This document shows, piece by piece, positions 57,238 through 64,000 of a stretch of 64,000 nt of DNA. Origin of the DNA: Sordariomycetes sp. S80-01Y. Taxonomy: Eukaryota; Ascomycota; Sordariomycetes. A program made the position numbers and the translations under genes. Location of the stretch: assembly GCA_037042185.1 (NCBI GenBank), contig JAXQJY010000025.1, forward strand, positions 248,001 to 312,000, in the 5' to 3' direction. Numbering within the stretch: position 1 is the first letter of the stretch; every line of letters begins with the position of its first letter. The notes under the pieces are model-generated. The model ran no database searches. It saw only the letters and a list, made by a program, of their open reading frames with translations, and had not been told where the DNA came from.

Positions 57238-58763
57238 TGCTGGCCTGTCGTGCTCTTTGGGGTTTCCGGAACCTTTGTTTGGCGAATGAGCCAAGATCTA
57301 GTAGCGTCCAAGTGCGTTCTTGTGGACTTGAACTAATTGGCGCCTGCTCGTCTTGAAATTATGATTCTGCTGGTATGGTAATGTCAATGGCTTGGTCGCT
57401 CACATCGTCAGACGTAAATAGAGTCGGATTCAAAGAGGAGGCGATCAGATACACAGCATGTCTACACTCGCGAGTGAAAACGATTGTGATTGACTTTGTT
57501 CCCCATGCCTAACGCTGTTGGAAACTGAGCGAAGATTCTTACCCGCCTCAAGGCATATCTGGCTGCCTGTTTGGAAGCGTTGATGCTCATTTTCGTGTAA
57601 TACCACAAACCAACCCGCCTCACCTCCAGAGTCCAATTGGGGTTAAAAACATACCGCTGACGGCGATTAATCGCAACGTAAATACCATACACTTGTGGCG
57701 AATAGAAACTGGTTGCCTTATCAATGCAGTGCGAGACGTGTTGTGGAGGTAACCTCGTCACTACAAAGATAAGACCGGGTTGGTCCTCTAGCCAACGTGA
57801 TGTGGGCGTGTGAGACCAAACGTACCCCATCCCCCGACACATGTCAACGAGTTCACTGATATAGATCAGCCCTAGTAGAGCCGTAACACATTTCATGCAG
57901 GTATAATACCTTTGGATATGATATGGAAGGAATTGTGGGATAAGCGCGAATCAAAGTACTGCGATTATGGACTGACAAAAGAACCATCACGTCTTGGGAG
58001 TGGTCAGCAGCTGACAACGGAACAGCTAGCCGAGCTGACCTGACGGATCATTTGCCGTGCCGGGCCGTGCCGTAAGCGGCGTCGCAGCTTAAGGAGCAGG
58101 TTTGATACTTACTCGAAGAGTCTCTACCCCTGCGGCAGCGGAGAGCTTGATCATTTCTGCATCACGTTGAGCGCGCTAGTGTACTGCAACATCATGGACG
58201 CGCGTACAATCCCGTGTAAGACTACCCTCTTACTGCGTATTCTCTTCTCTCGTTGGAATGAAGTGAGATGTAGGTGATGAACATCCATTCAGATGGAGTG
58301 TGGGGTCTTCAATCCATGCATGAAGCATCGCTATCACATAACTCCCTTAAATATTGGGCAAGGGGGTTCAACGGGGACTAGCCGGGCCAACCAAATGTCT
58401 CAACGAGGAACAGGCATGGAACGCGCCGAGCGAGCCGAACAGGTAAGCAAACTATGAGGAAAACTTCTATGTGAACTCTAGTTCATGTTATTACTTGCAT
58501 TTGGAAGGATTTAGGGAGCGGGGGGAGATTAGTCGAGTCCAGCTCACTTCTCGAAACGGATATGCTTACGGAACGTTTTGACCGCGATACGACACTGTAC
58601 CAAGTCGTACCTTAGCCCATCCTGTCTGTAAAGTCTCATACATTTGCTCTCATCCGCGACTGAAACCCTTGCTAATAGCTGCCGAACAGGGAGACATTTG
58701 ATCTCTCGCGTACCAAATACTTTCAGACATCACCGGTACTATACGTCACACGGATCCCCCAAA
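57238..58763. other. divergent region between ABC and MFS transporter genes
   Basis: A 1.5-kb stretch. It contains one 144-codon open frame on the minus strand (57462-57896) with no recognisable domain, and GCCGTGCCG-type repeats near 58056. No gene can be supported. Both transporters could be controlled from here. Confidence 0.45.
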
Positions 58764-60347
58764 ATGGCCGAGGACCGGGCAGATGACTTCAATGAGCCTC
58801 AAGAGCATTCAAGTCTGATTACAAAGGATGTTCGAGACAGTCTCCAGGACAAGAAGACCAACAAACCTCTTCTCATTCTCACTTTTGTCATACTCTTGGT
58901 CTCTCTCGGCGACGATTTGCTCGATAGTCCGATGACACGTATCACCGAAGCAGTGATCTGCTACCGCCACTACGAAAAGATAGACCCCGGCAAATTGCTG
59001 ATTGGAAGAGACGAGGTTGGGCCAGGTGCAATTGGGGGCGTGGATGAGCTGCATTGTAAAGCCGACGCTGTGCAGAGCGAATTGGCACTATTGAGGGGAT
59101 GGCAATCCCTTTTCGACAGCATCCCAGGCCTGCTTCTTGCCGCGCCTGTCGGGTGGGCGGCAGATCGATATGGCAGGAAACCGTTTGTCTTGCTATCTCT
59201 AGTCGGCTTTCTCTTGCAAGGTGCTTGGCCGCAGTTTGTGACCTGGTTCTGGCAGTTGTTTGATATCCGCGCCGTCTGGTTCAGCGCCTTTAGTGGGATC
59301 ATGGCTGGCGGAATCGATACTGCAAACACGCTCTTCTTCGTCATGGTATCAGATGTCGCCTCTGAGGCCCACCGAGCCGACATATTCTTTCGGTTAGGGG
59401 CGTTCAGTCTGGGCGCCATGCTAACAATGCCACCCCTATCGGCCTGGCTGATGAAAATCAGCAGTCCTTGGGTTCCGGCCTTAACTGGCACCATGCTGAA
59501 GCTTGCAGGCGCGGCTGTCTTCTGCCTCTGCCCTGAGACACTTCGCTTTCACAAAGAAGAGCGCAGCGCAACGTTGTCGGTGCATCCGCAGCCGTTGGAT
59601 GGCAGCATAGGGCCCGGCGGAGGTCATGCCGATGACGGCGATGCAATAGAGCCAGAGTCCATGGAAGAGAGTTCAAAGCTTTCCTGGATCGACAAACTCC
59701 GCGCAACCAACAGGTTTTTGCGCGATGACTGGCGGGTTGCTGCATTGATTGTTACATTCTTTGGACAAGCGTTCCTCGGCAAGAACAGGTTGCTCGTACT
59801 ACAATACTTGAGCAAACGCTACAAACTTTCCATCTCCGAGGCGACTTTGCTGATGACGACGCGCAGCATCATGATGTTCGTCTTATTCTTGGTAATTTTC
59901 CCCTACATTAGCAAGCTTATGTTGCGGAGGCAACTGGCCATATCTGCACAGCAAAAAGATCTTCACCTTGCTCGAGCATCGTACGTTCTATGGACCATTG
60001 GATGGGCGCTAATGGGAGCCGCGCCCAACATACCTGTTGCCGCGGTGTCACTCGCCATTGGCGCTCTCGGCCAAGGCACTACCCTTCTCACTCGGAGCTT
60101 TCTAGCTTCTCTCATACAGCCTCACGAGATTGCTCGAGCGTACAGTTTGATCAGTGTAGTAGAGATTGTTGGCGGAATGTTAGGCTCGCCTACATTGGCC
60201 GGAATATTTACACTTGGCTTGTCAATGGGTGGCCAGTGGATTGGTCTGCCATTCTTCGTCATAGGTCTGGTCTCTGCAGGTTTTACTGTCATCATGTTTG
60301 CTGTAGGCTTGCGAAGGAACGAAGATGATTGTGTAGGAGACACATAA
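58764..60347 (+). CDS. MFS transporter, unknown substrate
   Basis: Single-exon 527-residue carrier with about 12 membrane segments. The first helix, KPLLILTFVILLVSLGDDLLDSP, is followed by a long polar loop containing paired acidic residues and the segment CYRHYEKIDPGKLL. The MFS loop motif is present as GWAADRYGRKPFVLL. A central cytosolic loop (about 280-340) separates the halves. The type, with an external loop after helix 1 and an ADxxGRK motif, is a fungal MFS group often found near metabolite genes. The start chosen, at MAEDRADD, has a strong context (AAAATGG); no usable earlier ATG lies in frame. It may export or import the cluster's compound. Confidence 0.9.
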   Translation: MAEDRADDFNEPQEHSSLITKDVRDSLQDKKTNKPLLILTFVILLVSLGDDLLDSPMTRITEAVICYRHYEKIDPGKLLIGRDEVGPGAIGGVDELHCKADAVQSELALLRGWQSLFDSIPGLLLAAPVGWAADRYGRKPFVLLSLVGFLLQGAWPQFVTWFWQLFDIRAVWFSAFSGIMAGGIDTANTLFFVMVSDVASEAHRADIFFRLGAFSLGAMLTMPPLSAWLMKISSPWVPALTGTMLKLAGAAVFCLCPETLRFHKEERSATLSVHPQPLDGSIGPGGGHADDGDAIEPESMEESSKLSWIDKLRATNRFLRDDWRVAALIVTFFGQAFLGKNRLLVLQYLSKRYKLSISEATLLMTTRSIMMFVLFLVIFPYISKLMLRRQLAISAQQKDLHLARASYVLWTIGWALMGAAPNIPVAAVSLAIGALGQGTTLLTRSFLASLIQPHEIARAYSLISVVEIVGGMLGSPTLAGIFTLGLSMGGQWIGLPFFVIGLVSAGFTVIMFAVGLRRNEDDCVGDT

Positions 60348-60461
60348 GATAACAAAGGAAGGGCTTACTACCGATGGAGCACAAATAGCAATGTCAATGA
60401 CTGAAACCTTGGTCAAATGTAATCAAGATAAAGGGCCATGTATCTGAAATATCTGAAATAG

Positions 60462-61224
60462 CTATGCTGGTTGCGTGACGTTGGCAGTCGGGTTCCCCAA
60501 GCTTGGCCATTCTTCCTTCAACACGCCATATTGAATAACGTCCCTCCATTCGCCATCACGCCAGAACCTTTTGCGTCGTCGCCCTTCTTCGGTGAAGCCC
60601 AACTTCTTGTAGACACTCAAACCCCTGGCGTTTGATGCATCGGCATTGCCCTCGATGCGACGATAGCCGAGTGTCGTGAAGATGTAATCACACACCCACC
60701 GTAGAACTTCGGTACCGAAGCCTCTATCTTCCAGCAAGGTCAGCGGAAAGACCATGAAGTAACGGAAGGAATGATCCTTTTCAATACGAGAAGACTCGTC
60801 TCTGATCAACAAGAGGAGGCGATGGGATTAATTACTTACCTTGATGCGCCGCGTCCAACAGAATCCCCATGTACACAATACCGTTCACATCGGTAGGCCC
60901 TCCCAACTTATCGATGTGGATAAATCCAATAGCCGGGTACCTAGCCTTGCCATCCTCGGTGCGAAAATAGTCATCATGCGGACCCAATGCTGAGGGGAGT
61001 TCGCTGTTGGACGACGGCTTTTCGCAGATCATGAACCAAGGCAAGGCGTCTTTATCTTTCACACGGTCTTCGAGGTACTTCATCGACCTCTCGCGTGACC
61101 ACGGTTGAGGACCTTGGGTTGAGAGAGCAGTCATCAAGGGCAGGTCGTTGGTCCATTGGATCCAGAGCTTGCTGTCGACTTCGGGGTCGAGACAACGCAG
61201 CATCAGGCGGTCGGTGAAAAACAT
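60462..61224 (-). CDS. GNAT-family N-acetyltransferase
   Basis: Two exons, 60840-61224 and 60462-60727, encode 216 residues. The 112-base intron (GTAAGT, branch CTGAC, acceptor GGAAG) joins DAAHQ to DRGFGTEVLRW, which completes the acetyl-CoA-binding motif (Q/RxxGxG) at about 128-134. FTTLGYRRIEGNADASNARGLSVYKKLGF is the usual next stretch. The N-terminal half has TDRLMLRCLDPEVDSKLW and IGFIHIDKLGG. It is of the RimJ/RimL-like type that acetylates small amines or protein N-termini. The acceptor is a hand choice: nearer AG sites would give a 40-base intron or an unlikely insert. Convergent with the MFS gene, 114 bases between stops. Confidence 0.85.
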
Positions 61225-62484
61225 GACGACTCTGTCCTATTCAACACAGCTAGGGGTTGCTTTTGTCGATATATGAAATACGCCTTCGATGAATACAATA
61301 TGAAGGCGCCAATGATGCTGAGTACCTCATGCACTACGATAAGGATTCGCACTGAAGACAACAAAACGAACTTTGCTTGGGATATATAGAAATCAGGCGG
61401 TCAGGCGGTCACTGTTCTCCGTACGAGAGGAGACCGGTATGAGTAAATTCCGGTCAACTTCAATTGGTGGCCGCTGTTCCTGAAGTAACAGTTACTGCAC
61501 CTTGATCTGATGCAGTTATTGGCCAGTAAGCAGCCATTGCGGATGTGGGGCATTGGGAGGCTCGCTATGTTGCGGATTGGTATACTTGTTTGCGGAGGAT
61601 TTACACCTACACAATGGGCTAAATACGTTGGCACAAATGGATGGCATAACAGGCAACAATTATGGTTTGAGAAGTAAATTATCACTTTGGTGGCAACCGC
61701 TCCAGGGTGGCCAACGACATCTGCACCTTTGGGCTGCTGCCCGTCCGCGCAGATCACTAACCATGAAGGCAGCATCAGGAATGACAATATACTGCAGCTT
61801 ATTAGTGCAAAGACCCAAGGAGGGGGGTCAGTAGAGTTATGCAAGGTAATCAAGTTCGAGGTTCTCCTTGGACGAGCAGCAACATATCGCGGCCCATCAG
61901 TACAACGAACCAGGTGGGTAAGCAATACGATGAGACTATCGTGCTCAAGGCTCGCTTCGAACGAACAGCAACACATTGGGACGCACCCATGCAAAGGGCT
62001 AGGAGTGTGGGCAATATTATGTGAGATTATCAAGCTCGAGACTCGCTTCGAACGAACTGCAACATACTACAACGCACCAAGACAAAAGAACCAGGCGGGT
62101 GAGCAATATGATGCAAGGTTATCAAGCTCGAGACTCGCTTCGGACCAATCTTGTGTGAGCTGAGTAGTTCCTCTTGATTAATCCTGCCTTTGGCATTGGG
62201 TGCCGGCTTCCTTGGTCGGGTGACTCGGCAAGTTGTACACAGAGAGTGTAAGAAAGGAAGTATGTGCGACCCGTCAAAGGCGACCGTACACAAAGATCAA
62301 GAGCGTGAACAGAAAAGAAGGCAATGATATAAAGTTCGGGAATTACCTTCGTTGAACTCGAAGCTTTGAGAGGACAACTGCTCAACAGACAGAAAGCTAT
62401 AACACTCTGATCCAATATTTTGAAACATCCTTTTCGGAACATAACTCCACGTCTACTTCAAGACGTCAAGAAACAAAACACATA
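61225..62484. other. divergent region with tandem repeat, GNAT and bicupin genes
   Basis: A 1.26-kb non-coding stretch dominated by the diverged tandem repeat at 61790-62160. Open frames here of 150-210 codons on both strands follow the repeat. The GNAT side, near 61390, is AT-rich. Confidence 0.5.
61790..62160. repeat. diverged tandem repeat, ~90-base unit, about 4.5 copies
   Basis: The phrase CAAGCTCGAG recurs at 61851 (CAAGTTCGAG), 61941 (as GTGCTCAAGG), 62031 and 62123, with spacing of 90, 90 and 92 bases. Each unit carries in order a GAGCAAT-like start, ATGATGCAAGG, ATCAAGCTCGAG, GACTCGCTTCGAACGAAC, GCAACATA and a CCAGGCGGGT-like end. A partial unit precedes the first copy. Units are 70-90 percent alike by eye. 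It has no coding sense in any frame and lies upstream of the bicupin gene. Confidence 0.85.
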
Positions 62485-63435
62485 ATGGCCTCCGCAGCTG
62501 TACACCCCGTTGCCGTCCATGACAGCGCTGAGCTCTTTGCAGCCGCTCAAGTCGTTGACAGGATCCTCAGGGGCCTTGGCCGAGAGAACAATGAGAACAC
62601 GGGCGTTCTTACCTCGCGCGACCCGGGCGTCATCTCCGCCAAAGAGGAGCTGACGAACCTCGTCTCGCCTCACTTCGACGGCGTCACGCGATGGTTCGTG
62701 CCCGTAGCCCCTGTCTTGCCCATGAACTGGACTGGGAGGTTCAGTGCCTACACCACCTACCTTTCCTCTGGGGCGGCTATGACCCCGCGGACCTTGAGCA
62801 CCAAGGAGGTTGGCGTGCTGAAGATTATTGTCAGCGGCTCCATCGAGCTCCGAGGCAACTCCCAGTCCCTCACTCAGGGCGACTGGGTCTGGCTTCCGTC
62901 CGGAGGAGAGTACTGCTTCCGAGCCGGGGAGGCTGGTGCTCAGCTGTTCACCATGCTGCCCTGTGCTGAGGACAACAGCGACCCCAGCCAGGACGCCGGT
63001 CTGCCAAACAAGCTCATCAATGGGACCTTCATCACGTCCCGTGACGCCCCCGTCGAGGCAGCACAGACCAAGTTGAGCCATCTCGAGCGCCACTTCGAAA
63101 CTGCTCAAGAGGGAAGCATCTCTCACAAGTCCTTCCCATTCGCACCACGTCTGTTCCATGCACAGTGCAAGCCCGGCGCGGAACCTGGGCGCTTCTGGGC
63201 CTGGCTCGCCAACATCGCTCCTGGGACCGAGGTCACTCCTCACTTCCACGAGAGCGAGAACCTCGCCGACGTGAAACTAGTTGTCAGTGGATCTATCTTC
63301 GCCAACGGGCGCGAGCTTACGGCTGGGGACTGGTTCTGGGCCCCAGCTGAGGGGTCTTACAGCTTCACTGCTGGTGAACGCGGAGCCTTGCTCGTCGGCT
63401 CCTGGCCCCACAATGCAGGAAGCCTTGATGAGTAA
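62485..63435 (+). CDS. bicupin protein
   Basis: Single-exon 316-residue protein with two cupin domains made by an internal duplication: about 80-170, with VLKIIVSGSIELRG and GDWVWLPSGG, and about 225-310, with VKLVVSGSIFANG and GDWFWAPAEG. The second has a His-containing metal motif (PHFHESENLADVKLVV), while the first has no His ligands, so one metal site is expected. No signal peptide is seen. Fungal bicupins of this kind are uncharacterised; ChrR-like or dioxygenase-type roles are possible. It lies at the right of the transporter and GNAT genes and may or may not belong to the cluster. Confidence 0.8.
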   Translation: MASAAVHPVAVHDSAELFAAAQVVDRILRGLGRENNENTGVLTSRDPGVISAKEELTNLVSPHFDGVTRWFVPVAPVLPMNWTGRFSAYTTYLSSGAAMTPRTLSTKEVGVLKIIVSGSIELRGNSQSLTQGDWVWLPSGGEYCFRAGEAGAQLFTMLPCAEDNSDPSQDAGLPNKLINGTFITSRDAPVEAAQTKLSHLERHFETAQEGSISHKSFPFAPRLFHAQCKPGAEPGRFWAWLANIAPGTEVTPHFHESENLADVKLVVSGSIFANGRELTAGDWFWAPAEGSYSFTAGERGALLVGSWPHNAGSLDE

Positions 63436-64000
63436 GGCAGCCAGGCCTTGAAATCACAGTGGTGAGGGGACCTAGGTGACCATTGATTGATCTTTGTCCA
63501 CTCATAGAAAAGATAGCCAATCTAATTCTCCTCCTCCTACTTTCGCTAGTCCCATCTTAGTTCTAACGCTGATCCGTGTGATGGAAGTCAAGTTCTCGTG
63601 TCTCGTGATATCATGGAGCATTCGCAGACATGAGGTCTTCCGTCACCGCGTTGCATGAGATCAATTGTTCTTGTCCGCACCCTTTACCGGACGTCGCCTT
63701 CCGGATCATACCCACCGTCTATTAGTATCTCACTCCATGTTCTAGCATGTCCTAATTGAGACAACAAACAATATCACATGCAAATCGACGAGTCATCCCA
63801 TGGCCGAAATACGAGCCTTTCAGGATCTCATACGCATCATCGCTACCCTTACAAGTAGAAAAGTAGGTCTGAAAGTAGATAGAAGGCGTATGTTGATGCA
63901 ATCCCGAGGTTCGCCCATTGTGGCGAGTCCCTGCGAAGAATGTATTTAGCCTCGCGACATTTCTCTACATAGTTCCCAGTAAGCTTACTGGTGTAGATCT
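63436..64000. other. region downstream of the bicupin gene, to window end
   Basis: A 565-base stretch with no open frame worth reporting. It includes the 3' untranslated region of the bicupin gene and sequence of unknown role up to the right edge. Confidence 0.5.

Noticed and set aside
57462-57896. 144-codon minus-strand frame between the two transporters
   Set aside because: It starts with ATG but resembles no family; a frame of this length is not rare by chance. Transcript evidence would change this.
61401-62163. 158- and 210-codon frames across the tandem repeat
   Set aside because: The translations repeat with the DNA unit and differ in frame from unit to unit, so the repeat explains them.

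Overview
The window is nuclear DNA from a filamentous ascomycete (Pezizomycotina, most likely Sordariomycetes). The evidence is the gene style: short introns of about 45-115 bases with GT..AG ends and CTAAC/CTGAC branch points, GC-rich third positions, short intergenic gaps, and fungal families such as two Zn2Cys6 regulators, an AKR1-type palmitoyltransferase, a YOR1-like ABCC pump, Baeyer-Villiger and FMO-like flavoproteins and several MFS carriers. I support 28 protein genes. I saw no rRNA, tRNA, CRISPR or complete transposon. Exon borders were worked out by hand from splice signals, reading phase and family conservation.

Left part (1-25.6 kb) is mostly housekeeping and secreted-enzyme genes: phosphoketolase, a secreted double-GH43 arabinan-type hydrolase, a small one-pass membrane protein, a secreted M28 aminopeptidase, cystathionine beta-synthase, SRP receptor beta, AKR1-type DHHC palmitoyltransferase, a membrane-anchored FMO-like enzyme, a SigF/NTF2-like protein, a degenerate G-alpha-like protein that has lost its GTPase motifs, and a bestrophin-like anion channel.

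Middle part (25.8-37.6 kb) holds an MFS exporter, a regulator with two tandem Zn2Cys6 clusters, an arylsulfatase whose stop codon lies 8 bases from the regulator's, a sugar-porter-type MFS gene and a secreted alpha/beta hydrolase. Together they could release and import a sulfated or esterified nutrient; this is inference.

Right part (39.3-63.4 kb) is the most unusual. Densely alternating genes encode a metallo-beta-lactamase-fold protein, a secreted-looking carboxymuconate-cyclase-like propeller, a carboxymuconolactone-decarboxylase-like protein, two dimeric alpha/beta-barrel proteins, a cyclase (PF04199) family enzyme, a Zn2Cys6 regulator and a Baeyer-Villiger monooxygenase. They are followed by a YOR1-like ABC pump, a further MFS carrier, a GNAT acetyltransferase and a bicupin. 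No PKS, NRPS or terpene synthase is present, so this looks like a ring-oxidising, ring-opening degradation or detoxification cluster with its own regulator and transporters. A diverged ~90-base tandem repeat lies just before the bicupin gene.
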